Shown here: one piece after another, positions 40,755 through 51,399 of the stretch | Numbering within the stretch: position 1 is the first letter of the stretch | How the letters are laid out: each line of letters opens with the position of its first letter | Assembly: GCA_021234155.1 (NCBI GenBank) | Contig: JAJEKV010000039.1 | Coordinates: 4,260,745-4,324,744 of the forward strand | Length of the DNA: 64,000 nucleotides | Source: Isoetes taiwanensis | Lineage: Eukaryota > Streptophyta > Lycopodiopsida > Isoetales > Isoetaceae | Direction: 5' to 3' | The notes under the pieces: model-generated | Told to the model about the DNA's origin: nothing | The model's database searches: none | The model's input: the letters and a program-made list of their open reading frames with translations, nothing else | Made by a program: the position numbers and the translations under genes

Positions 40755-40814
40755 TGGAATTCGCTTAAGCGAATTTGACAATTAGCGAATTTCGAAATTC
40801 GCTTAAGCGAGTTT
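40755..40814. repeat. Two AATTCGCTTAAGCGAATT palindromes
   Basis: Copies at 40755-40776 and 40793-40814 (the second with one mismatch, GCGAGTTTC). The nearer copy sits just upstream of the transposase TATA box. Confidence 0.85.
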
Positions 40815-40957
40815 CATTTTTTTTTTAATAGCGGAAATCGCCTGCGCCGGCGCGGAGGAAATCTGACTGCAAGCTGTCAATATTGTCAATAGGAGCACAA
40901 TCAGACAAGCTTACTTAGAAGGTGGTGACATGGAAGAAAAACCAGGTAAGGGTGGGG

Positions 40958-41302
40958 CTAAGAAACAATCAATAACATCCTCTCGCTCCTCGCAATACTC
41001 ATGAAAGTCACAAACGGCTGCTGCATAGTCTGCATGCAAGGACACCACCTCAGCCTTGTCTGATCTAGAGGCAGGCTCTCCAGTTTGTTGCGAAGCTCGT
41101 CCATGGCCCGCTTGCTTTGCCTCATCCCATCGACAGTAAGCATGGCCACCTTATCACAAGAACACCTATCTGCAATCTCATGCAGCCTGTCGTACTCCTC
41201 CAACCACTGGATGCACTCAACCTCTTCCAAACCCAATGTCAAAGGAGGCAAGGGTGACTCATGGTGCTCCTGTTTAGGATGTGATGATGCTCCATCTGCC
41301 AT
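40958..41302 (-). CDS. Small second ORF of the MULE-like element
   Basis: The first ATG in frame is at about 41302 (MADGASSHPKQEHHES); a short in-frame extension without ATG reaches 41323. The product of about 114 residues is helix-prone in the middle (VECIQWLEEYDRLHEIADRC, KRAMDELRNKLESLPL) and unlike any family I recognise. It has its own TATA box (CTCTATAAATG, 41338-41348) and upstream palindrome, both duplicating the transposase promoter. It could encode an accessory protein, or be the truncated 5' end of a second transposase-like gene. Confidence 0.45.
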   Translation of the reverse strand: MADGASSHPKQEHHESPLPPLTLGLEEVECIQWLEEYDRLHEIADRCSCDKVAMLTVDGMRQSKRAMDELRNKLESLPLDQTRLRWCPCMQTMQQPFVTFMSIARSERMLLIVS

Positions 41303-41337
41303 AGCTGCCTTGCCGCATTTCAAACACCCTATGTGTT

Positions 41338-41374
41338 CATTTATAGAGAACTGGAATTCGCTTAAGCGAATTCG
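41338..41374 (-). promoter_or_regulatory. Palindrome plus TATA box of the small MULE ORF
   Basis: On the minus strand AATTCGCTTAAGCGAATTCC is followed by AGTTCTCTATAAATGAAC. The transposase promoter reads the same with TATAAAAGAAC. Confidence 0.65.
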
Positions 41375-41455
41375 ACAACCCGGTCAAAAGAGAATTAGTC
41401 AAACTACCTTAAGTTACCCCCTTTTTTTTTGGAAATTTTTTGAAAGAAAATTTTG

Positions 41456-41502
41456 AAATTTGCTTAAGCGAATTTCGAAAATTCGCTTAAGCTAATTTCA
41501 TT
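41456..41502. repeat. Two further palindrome copies at the right flank
   Basis: GCTTAAGCGAATTTC (41456-41477, one mismatch) and a neighbouring degenerate copy (GCTTAAGCTAATTTC) followed by a T-run. Probable subterminal signal. Confidence 0.7.
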
Positions 41503-41519
41503 TTTTTTGTCGGGAAAAA

Positions 41520-42845
41520 AAACTAGCAAAAAGGCACGCCAGAGGTTATAGAAAATAAAGGCATAAGAAATTAGGGCAAAGTAGTATAAATTGAATTGTA
41601 TTTGTTGTGCTTAATGTGATAGAAAGAAATGTTGGATCTACCTTGGTTTAAAGACATTGTTTATGAAGCCAAGTTGCAATATCCCATCCACAGATTTTGC
41701 CCTTGTGGGTTCAAAAAAATTTGGGTGCCGAGAACGAAATTGCTTCGATTGCTTGCTCCAAATTTGTGCTTACAGTTTTGTTTCTAAGGGTTTCAAGAAG
41801 ATGTTTGAGAGCTTACGTGATGTTGAGTAGAGATGAACATTTGTTCGGCACCCAATACTAGTTGTTTGATGTGGCAAATATCCCTCATCTATGATGGCTT
41901 GGAAAATGAACTTAGACCCAAATAGGGGCATAAGATTGTGCAGCAAATCTTCATCGAGGCTCTGATTGCTTGATATTCACAAAAGCTAATATTTGGCTTT
42001 GCGTTCTTTGCAAGCTTGGGGTACCAAAGGAAGGATTGGTGAGGATAAACCTAAGTTGCCGTCGCCGTTGCCTTTATCAGATAACGAAGCTCGACTGTAT
42101 ATCACTTTTAAATGTAGCCCGCAATAATAAGGGCAATTTGAAGGCATTCTGACAAATAGCCTAAAATATAAGGGCATTTTTTAGATTTGCACTAAGATAT
42201 TACATTTCTCTTTTCCCTCTGCTCACAAGTACAACCATGGGTCCTGACTTTGCTATATCATGAATTGCCTTGATCTTCAAGAATCTCGAGAATGCTTCAC
42301 AATTTGCTTCACAGTGTTCCACATGCATTGCATTATCAAACATTAAATGCTAATAGTGGATATAACCCCACATGTTTGAAACCAAAAAAATGTTTCTGTA
42401 AGGATGCTGCAATGAATTTCTTGTACAACATTGAACTTTTCAAACTTTTCAATCATGGTAATAAGCTTAAAAAATGCATATTTGAATGTTAAGAGGATTG
42501 TCCAATGCTCTCTTCCTTATCTAAAGTTATCTGAATACCGGTGAATTCACAACTACTTTGGCACTATGATTTCATTGTTAACACAATTTTAACTAGAATA
42601 AAATTAACAGTAAACATCAAAGGAAAAAATCAATGAAATTTGAATTACCTTGTGGATGTTCCTTATAACCTTTCTGTTAAGTTAAATTATGGAGTTAAAA
42701 TTTTCTTTGAACTTAACCAGTGGACCGCAGAAGCAAAATGCCAACGTTTTCCCATCCTTTCTCATGCAGACAAATACAGATTGAGCAAATATAATGCAAA
42801 AAGAGCATAGCTGTAGTACATTATGCAGCAAGGCTCATTGCGGTC
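41520..42845. other. Spacer without recognised gene
   Basis: A/T-rich, with short open frames lacking codon pattern or similarity. Could include the 3' introns and last exon of the TatD-like gene, not identified. Confidence 0.4.
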
Positions 42846-42847
42846 TT

Positions 42848-44195
42848 TCACAAGGAACATCTCATCATGTTTTTCCTTTTTCTTGGAAGGAAAAGCAGAG
42901 GAGCTGTACTGCACGCCTGCATGTGTAGGTTTAATCCCACATAAGGTGAATCGGTCTCAAGCATCAAACTTTCTACTGGTATGCCACTCATCACCTCAAG
43001 GTTTTCTTTTGTTTTCAAGGAGCAGCCATTTAACCCTGTATGAGCACAGTAAATTTAGCTTAATATGGCAAAGAGGTGGAATTAAAATACCCTTCAAAGC
43101 TCATCACTTGGAGAAATTAAAAGGAATGTGGCCATCTTAATGATTGGTGAAATTTTTTAATATTCCCTTACTCTGCGTTGATTCAAAATGAGACATGTGC
43201 TAGTCAGGTTGAGAACGTCTATATGCATATGTTTTATACAAATTAATATCATGCATTCCCATGTCAAGATCTCAATAGCTTGGACATACCACATCATCAT
43301 TTGTAACATTTTCTCTTTGTTTTTCCTTAACATGTTTAACTTTGGTATTTCATAGTGAAGAAAAAAATCAAAGACTAATATAAGACCAGAGATAGAAAAG
43401 GATGCTTCAAATTCTAGGAATCACAAGTTAATTATGCAAAAGGACGATGATGAAGCAACCAATCAAAATCCAATGCTTTTGTTACATCAAGAAAAGGGAA
43501 AAAAAGGCATACCTATATACAGATTTTCAATTTGAAGCAGTTTGTCCCTATCTTCACTGTTTCCTGTAAAGGAATGTGCTACCCCACAAACAAATCTGCC
43601 CTGAGATAATAGCTACAAAATTTATGACCATAAGGTATGGTATGAACTGAAAGTCAACATTTGGAAAAACAAACCATGTTATTTTTTGTTTTGAAGAAAT
43701 AACAAAAAAGAGCTGGTTAGCTGATGTTCATTCCCAAACGTGGAGACCCTTGTAATTAAAGCTAAAGTTAAGCATAGTTTCCTGAGGGGTGCTGTGAATT
43801 GATAACACCATTTCCCATCTTATTGGGGTTTGTGTAACTGGAATAAGTTATGCTTAGAGCAACCTTAACAAATCTTCATCTATAGAGCACATATCCTTCA
43901 AGCTTCAAAATTCACATAAAAAAATGTTACCAACCTTTGTTTATTACGTTGCACAATGTCACAAAAGTCATCTGCTGCAGCACGCATATGAAGAAACATA
44001 GGTAAACATGTCACCTCAGCCAAGTAAAAGTTCTCGAAGTACCTGTACTAGACAATGAAGGATCCAGATAAAAGTAGTAACATTAGAGTTATACATACAA
44101 AACAAGCTTCCAGCACTGATAAGTCCTTATTTGACATTTTAAAGATAAGATGGTCTGAGGTCTGAAGGCTTACCTTTCAAAGCCGCATCCTTCTT
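42848..44195 (-). pseudogene. TatD-family deoxyribonuclease (TATDN1-like), 5'-truncated
   Basis: Exons on the minus strand: about 44195-44174 (EEGCGFER); 44042-43931 (YFENFYLAEVTCLPMFLHMR, then ADDFCDIVQRNKQRL); 43600-43513 (GRFVCGVAHSFTGNSEDRDK, then LLQIENLYI); and 43035 to about 42848 ([20 protein letters not shown], then [14 protein letters not shown]). GT/AG signals and phases join them. HxxGxxxF-like GVAHSF, NGCSLK and the ETD motif with its conserved Asp identify the metal-dependent TatD nuclease fold. The N-terminal HxH metal site is missing: LRR-receptor sequence sits immediately upstream instead. In the second exon the usual Cys/His FLHCR reads FLHMR. The last exon runs to a stop without the usual C-terminus. 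Confidence 0.7.
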
Positions 44196-44711
44196 CCTTT
44201 AAAATACGCGTATTGTAACGGAATACTTCCGTTGAAATAACTTCCTGCAAGATCAAGAACTTCTAAATAGGGCAGTTCACCTAGCTCCTCTGGCAGAGGA
44301 GCAAAGTTATTGTTATATGAGCTGAAATATTATAGCTCTTGAAGCTTACAAAAACCTGCTGGAAATAAGAACGAAAATAGATTGGCTCCAATATCTAGTA
44401 CTTGAAGCTTTGTAATATTGACTATGGCTGCAAAAAGAGGGCCTGACAGATTGTTGTCACTGAGATTGAGGAACTTGAGAGAAGAAAAAAACTCGAATTC
44501 TTAGAATGCAAATAAAGGCTTGTTACTGCTTCATTGGTGCAGATCACTCCGACCCATTTGCATGGAGAAGGGTCTGAGTTTTTTCATGTTGCAAGATTGC
44601 CAACTTTGTCATTTATCCCTGTTTCAGAGCCAACAATGCTTCTTTTTCTTGTGCAAGATCCGCAAGACATGAGAACATCAGAAGCCCGAGAACAGCTGGT
44701 ATTAAGATCAT
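44190..44711 (-). pseudogene. LRR receptor-kinase 5' fragment (PXY/TDR-like repeats)
   Basis: ATG at 44711 starts a signal-peptide-like segment (MILIPAVLGLLMFSCLADLA). The LRR N-terminal cap follows (EKEALLALKQGINDK; DPSPCKWVGVICT), then leucine-rich repeats (LKFLNLSDNNLSGPLF; LQVLDIGANLFSFLFP; LEVLDLAGSYFNGSIPLQYA). Breaks: TGA for Trp in the cap (ATW to AT-stop), a T-run shift near 44480, and TAA after LQEL. The GSYFNGSIP style resembles the PXY/TDR and related class XI receptors; no transmembrane or kinase part remains. It ends at about 44190, where TatD exon sequence begins. Confidence 0.75.
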
Positions 44712-44869
44712 GCTTTTTGTGAAAGAAAACAGAGGCAAGAATGGGAGAAGAAGGAGGAGAAGGGGCAACAAAGCAAAGCTGCTTGGTTATGCAATGTGGA
44801 AATGATTTGTCGAAGAAATAGCGACGGATGGGTTTTAAGGATCTGAGGATCCCTACAAAGGAAGGTAAT

Positions 44870-46478
44870 TGTGACGTTCCAGCACAGTATACGGTCCCAG
44901 GACGTATACTGTACTGTCTCGTCACGCGTACACGCCACTCCAACTGACACGTACGCCGACGTGTAGCCAGGTGAGTAGCCCTAGGGGGCAACTTGCTAGG
45001 TATGTGCATTTCTTATTAATGTGCACATGCACATTTATTAAGGTGCACACATTTCCATGTGGGCACATTTAGGTGCACACATTTCCATGTAGGCACATTT
45101 GACCACCTAGCCATTAAAGGCAAGTGGGCCCATTTCCAATTATCCCACATGCCTTAAGGGATAATTGGAAACCCTAAGCCCCAACCCTTGCCTATTTAAG
45201 TAGAAGAACCCTAACTTGCCCATTTTCGTTCCTAGGGTTTTAGAGCTCTGTTTTGGCTGCTCTAGGAGTCAAAACCGCCTCCCAGACTCTGTCTGAGAGA
45301 ATGGCACCATTAGTTTCCCTTGATTCGAGCAGTTCAGTAGGATGGTCGAACTCAGGTCAGGAGGAGCAACTCATGGATCAGGTATGTAGTCGATTTAATG
45401 GTCTAGTTTTCCAGTCATTGTATCAGTAGGTTTAGCCTATTAAATCGCCTTTAGCAGCTATCTAGATCTCTAGATGAGTAGATACCAGACTCTAACTAAA
45501 GAACCTAACTCTATGATATAGATTAGATCTATGTTCTTTAGTTCTTCTGTGATGTATATGGATGATGTATCTCTGTGAACTCCTTGTATTGGGAAGGGGG
45601 GTAGAGACTTCAAGCTTGGTAGTAGATGCTCCTAGATTAGCCTCTCTAGCACACCATAGATTCGGCCTGTGTACAAGAGCCACACCTGGTTGTGGGTGAA
45701 GGGGCCAGACTGGCTGAGAAGGAGGTTCGTGTTCTGACTCTTGAACGATCCCTCTGGTGTGTAAGGCCTACCGGGGATCATTGTGACTAGGTCTAATGGC
45801 TTACCACTGAGTGTGGGTAAGGCATGGGCTCGACACCCGTGAAGTGGTGTTCATGACTTTCCAGTGGGTTCAGTCGAATACGGGCAGTGGCCCTCTAGTC
45901 ACCTTGAGTCAGCATGTAGATCTCTGGAGGGAGTGATCCCTACCTGCCCCATCGGAACTGGGATGATGACCCCAGGAGTAGCCCTTTTGGCTATGCATCC
46001 GGGCTGGCTACTGATCCAGTCCCGACACTTTTCAGCCTACTCTGCAAAGTGTGCACAGGAGGGGCGGATGGAATGAACAACCCTATGCCATGTTCTTATG
46101 CCAGCCAAATCCATTGCCATGAATTCTGTCTGCAATGAACTCTGGAGACCCAAGCCGTCAGTCATCCCTTTGAGTCTGAGCCTTGGGTAGGATTCCCTAT
46201 GTGATGTGCTGATCTTTGTCTATGCAGATATGTGGAGGACCATCCTTCGTGATGGTCATATGATGTTAATGTATGTACTACTGACATGTATGTTTACGCT
46301 TCCGCAGCTAGGTAGGCCCTGAGGGAGACAGGGTAAAGGACCCCTTCATTCTTCCCACTGGAACTCTTCAAGGTTGCAGTGATACGTGGAGGGCCCTATA
46401 TTAGCATGGAGCTGGTATGGGGGATGAACTCCTGTTTGTATACGGTGAGTGCACCGTATATGAGTAGGGGGCGTCACA
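44870..46478 (+). mobile_element. Solo LTR of the 12.8-kb chromovirus family
   Basis: Begins TGTGACGTTCCAGCAC and ends GGGGGCGTCACA, flanked by a perfect 5-bp duplication GTAAT (44865-44869 and 46479-46483). In the opposite orientation to the LTRs at 12.5 and 23.8 kb but clearly the same family (GTATACTGTACTG, CGTACACGCCA, CCCTTTTGGCTATGCATCC). At 1,609 bp it is longer than both, with extra sequence including CCTATTTAAG (TATA-like) near 45191. Formed by recombination between LTRs of a full element. Confidence 0.93.
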
Positions 46479-46483
46479 GTAAT

Positions 46484-47545
46484 AGTAGCATCAGCTTCAA
46501 GGTCCTCTTTGAAACATAAAATTATATGGGTAAGGATGGTTTGCATCATGTAAAATGCTAAAATTGCTATAGCAGAGGAAGGATTGAAAAAGGTTAATTA
46601 TCAGTATGGGGCTAATCATAGACTGTACTTTGTCAATCCACAGCTAACCAAAAATAATTGTAACAAAACATGGGCATTAGGCTACTTACCTAATATAGGT
46701 GCTTATTTTCGTGACTCTGTCCATCCAATATGCAGTTGTCTTTGGAACATATGCATCAAGTACCACAAACCCAAGCTCTGGATATTTTCTTCATGCAGGT
46801 AAATCCAAGACAACTAACTATAACTCTTATTGGGTAACATTAGATGCTGATTCAGGCTCTATACCTCAGATGGACTAAACTACCTAGGCAAGAGCTGAGA
46901 ACAATTGCAAAGTCTGGCTAGCCACGGACAGATACGTCACTGCGATTGTGGGCAATGAACTGGACCATTTGGAGAATGTACACCATTGAATTTCATGATC
47001 AGGCTCTATACCTCAAATGGACTAAACTACCTAGGCAAGAGCTGAGAACAATTGCAAAGTCTGGCTAGCCACGGACAGATACGTCAACTGCAATGGGCAG
47101 AAATTTGGGTTTTAACTTTCTATTATAAACAGAGATTCTACCTGGAATTGGACTCACCAAAGGAGAAATGGAACTTTGCATGAAAGATGGATTTGCTGAT
47201 TTGAATGCCCCATAAAAGCAGAAATGCTTGTTGCACAGGACTTGTTGGCAGCGATGAAACCGTCCAGAGCTCAGACCTAATGCATTGGATTGTGGAAACA
47301 AATAACGAAGCAAACTCTAAAGGCAAAATCGGAAGACAAAATATGTAGCCCCCGATGGAAAATAATATTAAAAAATGATGGCCTCCCTCGATGTAACGGC
47401 ATCTACAGGTGCTGCGTTACTCACCACAAAAAAATTTGCTTGGAAGAATCCTTTACAATCTCGGTACAAATTGACAAACAAAATAGAAATATCAAAGACA
47501 CATTACCGGTTTTGGATTTAGAAGCAACAACGAAGCCCATATAGG
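46484..47545. other. Spacer with a 147-bp-offset tandem duplication
   Basis: CAGGCTCTATACCTCA and the following ~93 bp occur at 46853-46946 and 47000-47092. On the minus strand a short open frame at about 46800-46690 (LGFVVLDAYVPKTTAYWMDR) ends at a GTAAGT donor, and another at about 47313-47065 has no ATG. They may be exons of an unidentified gene cut off by the solo LTR, but support is weak. Confidence 0.35.
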
Positions 47546-47550
47546 GTTCT

Positions 47551-48406
47551 TGATACAATTCAACGTTTATGGGGAACAGAAACTACTCAACAACATCTTA
47601 TTGTATAACATGATCCAGTTACATCATCTTATTGTATAACATGATCCAGTTACATCACATATGTTACAGACAAATACGTTGCTAAGCACGCTTAACCACC
47701 CAACCGGGTCCACAAGGTTATGGCAGTGCAATGACAACTGGTATGGCAAGCAATCTCTAGCTACTCCACGTAGCTCTAGAGCAAAGACTGATAATCCACT
47801 TATCAGATAAGAAGGCTCCTCCCTCAATTTTACATATTCACCCTTCACACAAGAAAGGAAATTGCTCCAATTCCATGGATGGAACCCCTATTACATGTCG
47901 ATGCCTTCTTATATCTTCATTGCCTTTTTTATGACAAAAGGCAATTGCCCATAATAGTATCTCCTTTTTTTTTTGAGCGTCCACCCTTATTTTAAAAGTG
48001 CCTCCTTCTATAAGTGCTCACGATTCCTTTTTGTCCAAATAATAAACCATTGCTATTATTATCTTGGCCCCCAAAATATCCAACCTTTTTCCCATATGAA
48101 AACAAGCGTAGGCCCTTTTTCAAAAGTTTCCCCCCTTGCCTAATATTAGTCAACGCCCTTTTATTAAGAAAGGCCCTTTTGTGTAAAATAGTCCCTTCTT
48201 TATCTCCACGACCCCATCAATAATGTGATCACCTTTTATTTCAAATAATAAAGGTCCCTAGTAATGTGTATCCGCCCTTCTAATTTCCAATGGTTATCCC
48301 TTGCCATCAAATGTTTGCCATACTTTGCCATATTTTTGCCACGCCCCCATAACCCTGGCGCCGTGGACCACTCCCCCGTGCTATGATACGGACTGACTCC
48401 GTATCA
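47551..48406 (-). repeat. 3' LTR of the 2.9-kb element
   Basis: 856 bp. Contains GATACGGACTGACTCCGTATC near its right edge, a terminal inverted motif. Confidence 0.93.
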
Positions 48407-48537
48407 GTCCATCCCTTCTCAAAGAAGATCGTCCGCGATCTTCCAAAGACGCTCCAGTGGGCCCCATCCCTTCTCAAGGCGATTGCCCCATACGTCTGAA
48501 GGTTCTGCAAATTCAAGAAATAGTTACGGATATGCGC

Positions 48538-48710
48538 GTACTCCCATAGTACGATATATCCTTGTACCTCCGCGGCACACTTCGCTATCGTTCGTACCTC
48601 CACGGTACTTATTGATAGTATCTCCATGATACTAAGCTATTGTATCTCCACGATACGTTAGTGTTTGTCGTACCTCCACGGTACTACCTAATTTTGTACC
48701 TTCGCGGTAC
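48538..48710. repeat. Array of seven 15-base mini-hairpins with covarying arms
   Basis: Seven units spaced 24-30 bases apart. Each has 4-5 base complementary arms around a TCCAC-like loop: GTACTCCCATAGTAC (48538), GTACCTCCGCGGCAC (48564), GTACCTCCACGGTAC (48594), GTATCTCCATGATAC (48618), GTATCTCCACGATAC (48642), GTACCTCCACGGTAC (48670), GTACCTTCGCGGTAC (48696). Where the left arm changes C to T, the right arm changes G to A, keeping pairing. Located in the interior of the 2.9-kb LTR element. Confidence 0.85.
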
Positions 48711-48719
48711 TAATGTAAT

Positions 48720-49572
48720 TTTGTTAGGCCTATTGTGCAATAACCACAATTACCCTCTCTAAAAAAATTACATCCAATGCACCATGTTTTCATAATAATT
48801 TAATTTTTATTCCACATAAAAATCAAATATTACAAACCAAATCAACCTTGGATACACACAAGAAATAAAATTCTTATTCCCTATTCCGCATAAAGAAAAT
48901 CAACTTACGAACTTTTTCCCATAAGTCTGTCCCATAGGAAGCAATTTGAGATTCCGCATCCAAATCTTTAGCATCCATATCTTTGACAGCTTTGTCCGTA
49001 AAGTTCCCTTCCCATGCTTAACACTAGGCAAACCTGCAAATAAGGTGAAGTGTTAATATGACTTCCAAAGTCAAATATTTATATGAATGTCCCCCACAGT
49101 CAGTCAGTCTCTCAGATCTCCACGATCTGACTCCGCAATCCCAAACAAGATGCTTTCTTTATTCCATAATCGTCCAAATGATCATAGGAATTTCCCCAAT
49201 AACCCAAACTCGTTCCCAACAAGTCGGTCCCTATATGCTTCGAGCATTCTCCACGAAAGCACCGAGCTTTTCTTTTCTCTGCTACTGTTGCTCCAACTTC
49301 ACTTGCAGCAGTAGTCGTCAAATCCTCCTTACTTGGATTCCACGTTCCAAGGATTCGCCAGCTCACTCATATTCTTGACCCCAACACACTTTTTGACGAA
49401 GTTCTACCCAGCTGTACTTGCAGCACAAACTTGCAAGATTCTTGGGGTGTTGCAGCCTTAGAGTATAATACCACCACTAGTTCCATCTTCTTTGATTCAA
49501 ATCAGAAGTAGGAATACAAATCCCGGTGATGTTTCCATAGCCCATAGATTCCCAGAAGAATCGCAAACTTCC
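48720..49572 (-). other. Non-coding interior of the 2.9-kb element
   Basis: No recognisable retroviral domain. Downstream of the primer site the first ATG (about 49489) opens only about 39 codons (MELVVVLYSKAATPQESC). The longer minus-strand frame at 49366-49112 lacks an ATG and similarity. Confidence 0.5.
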
Positions 49573-49584
49573 GCTCTGATACCA
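49573..49584 (-). other. Primer-binding site of the 2.9-kb element (tRNA-iMet)
   Basis: TGGTATCAGAGC on the minus strand, two bases from the LTR. Confidence 0.92.
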
Positions 49585-49586
49585 CT

Positions 49587-50439
49587 TGATACAATTCAAC
49601 GTTTATGGGGAACAGAAACTACTCAACAACATCTTATTGTATAACATGATCCAGTTACATCATCTTATTGTATAACATGATCCAGTTACATCACATATGT
49701 TACAGACAAATACGTTGCTAAGCACGCTTAACCACCCAACCGGGTCCACAAGGTTATGGCAGTGCAATGACAACTGGTATGGCAAGCAATCTCTAGCTAC
49801 TCCACGTAGCTCTAGAGCAAAGACTGATAATCCACTTATCAGATAAGAAGGCTCCTCCCTCAATTTTACATATTCACCCTTCACACAAGAAAGGAAATTG
49901 CTCCAATTCCATGGATGGAACCCCTATTACATGTCGATGCCTTCTTATATCTTCATTGCCTTTTTTATGACAAAAGGCAATTGCCCTTAATAGTATCTCC
50001 CTTTTTTGAGCGTCCACCCTTATTTTAAAAGTGCCTCCTTCTATAAGTGCTCACGATTCCTTTTTGTCCAAATAATAAACCATTGCTATTATTATCTTGG
50101 CCCCCAAAATATCCAACCTTTTTCCCATATGAAAACAAGCGTAGGCCCTTTTTCAAAAGTTTCCCCCCTTGCCTAATATTAGTCAACGCCCTTTTATTAA
50201 GAAAGGCCCTTTTGTGTAAAATAGTCCCTTCTTTATCTCCACGACCCCATCAATAATGTGATCACCTTTTATTTCAAATAATAAAGGTCCCTAGTAATGT
50301 GTATCCGCCCTTCTAATTTCCAATGGTTATCCCTTGCCATCAAATGTTTGCCATACTTTGCCATATTTTTGCCACGCCCCCATAACCCTGGCGCCGTGGA
50401 CCACTCCCCCGTGCTATGATACGGACTGACTCCGTATCA
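49587..50439 (-). repeat. 5' LTR of the 2.9-kb element
   Basis: 853 bp, nearly identical to 47551-48406. Followed by GTTCT. Confidence 0.93.
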
Positions 50440-50444
50440 GTTCT

Positions 50445-50650
50445 TACCAGATAGGAATCCTTTGGCTTTGTTAGTATGAGGAGAGGAAGAAATGTAAGAT
50501 CACACTTGGTCGAATGCACCTACAAAAACAAGAAATGTTTAATACGAAAGGAACCGGTTTTGGATTTAGGAGCAACAACGAAGCCCATATAGGGTTCTTA
50601 CTCCTTTGGCTCTGTTAGTACGAGGAGAGGAAGAAATGTAACTTGCGGAT
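50445..50650. repeat. Host tandem duplication interrupted by the 2.9-kb element
   Basis: CGAAGCCCATATAGGGTTCT with its left context occurs at 47506-47550 and 50554-50599. The right context (CCTTTGGCT, GAGGAGAGGAAGAAATGTAA) occurs after 50445 and again after 50600. The retroelement landed inside the first copy of a duplicated ~155-bp host unit. Confidence 0.65.
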
Positions 50651-51049
50651 TGACACAGAAGGAATTGGACGAGCGAAAGCAAAAAAATAAAGGCTCGATG
50701 GAGGGAGGGAGTTATTTCGCGACCTTCTCCATCTCCGTGCCATTTTTAGCAATTTTTCTAATTTTCTCGGCCATTGATTCGTAAAAGAGAGGATCTGAAG
50801 GTGCAGAACATGCCACCTCACGTTTTGCTTACTTGGAACTGCTACGTGGATAGCCTAGAATTGCAAGGAGGGTTGCACGCTTAGTTAGGCTGGCGTGCTA
50901 AAAAAAAGAAAAAAAAAAGAAAAATTCGGCGAATTTCTTTTTTTTTTTTTTTTTAGCACACCAGCCCTACCGGGCCTACAGCCTTTCTTGCAATTTTAGC
51001 CTATCCATGTAGCACCTCCACCTCATAAAAAACTGACGTGGAATTAGTT

Positions 51050-51372
51050 TTTACCGTTAGATCTCTTTTTTAAATCTAGGACCAGGGAAATTAGATAATA
51101 GCCTAAAAATAGGCACGGAGATGGAAGAAGCCACGGAATAACTTTCCATTGCGTGGAGTTGCTCTTCCTCGCGAGCTTGAAGTGCTCGGCCAGAAGTTTT
51201 TCAAGGGAACAGGGTAAAATGATTTGTTGTCCAGACAAAGAAACCCCATTTCTTCCCGATTTGTCCTCCGCCATAGCCAACTCTAGCGCCTCCTTTCTTC
51301 AATACCGCGCATTCAATATCCATACGGCTTTTGTTTCTTCTGTTCCGGCTAAATCTAACACCATCTTGCAAA
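51050..51372 (-). CDS. Hypothetical 5' exon, uncertain
   Basis: ATG at about 51330 (MVLDLAGTEETKAVWILNAR) runs into a TGA, after which the frame continues as RKEALELAMAEDKSGRNG and CSLEKLLAEHFKLARKSN to about 51060. If the TGA replaces TGG this would be one frame of about 90 codons. An ATG inside it (MAMAEDKSGRNGVSLSG) gives a 78-codon frame without stops. It has codon-like texture but no family I recognise. It could be the first exon of a host gene or chance. Confidence 0.25.
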
Positions 51373-51399
51373 AGCCTAGATTGAAGAATCAATAGGCCC

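Larger units (their letters stand above)
47551..50439 (-). mobile_element. Young non-coding LTR retrotransposon (2.9 kb)
   Basis: Direct LTRs of about 855 bp (47551-48406 and 49587-50439), starting TGATACAATTC and ending CCGTATCA. The target duplication GTTCT is perfect (47546-47550 and 50440-50444). The tRNA-iMet primer site is on the minus strand at 49573-49584. The only LTR differences I noticed are a base and a T-run length near 47950/49985. The interior (about 1.18 kb) holds no gag, protease or pol, only short frames. It must be moved in trans. Confidence 0.93.

Noticed and set aside
48538-48710. CRISPR-like array
   Set aside because: The repeated units are 15-base hairpins with changing arms and no constant repeat/spacer structure, in a plant retroelement.
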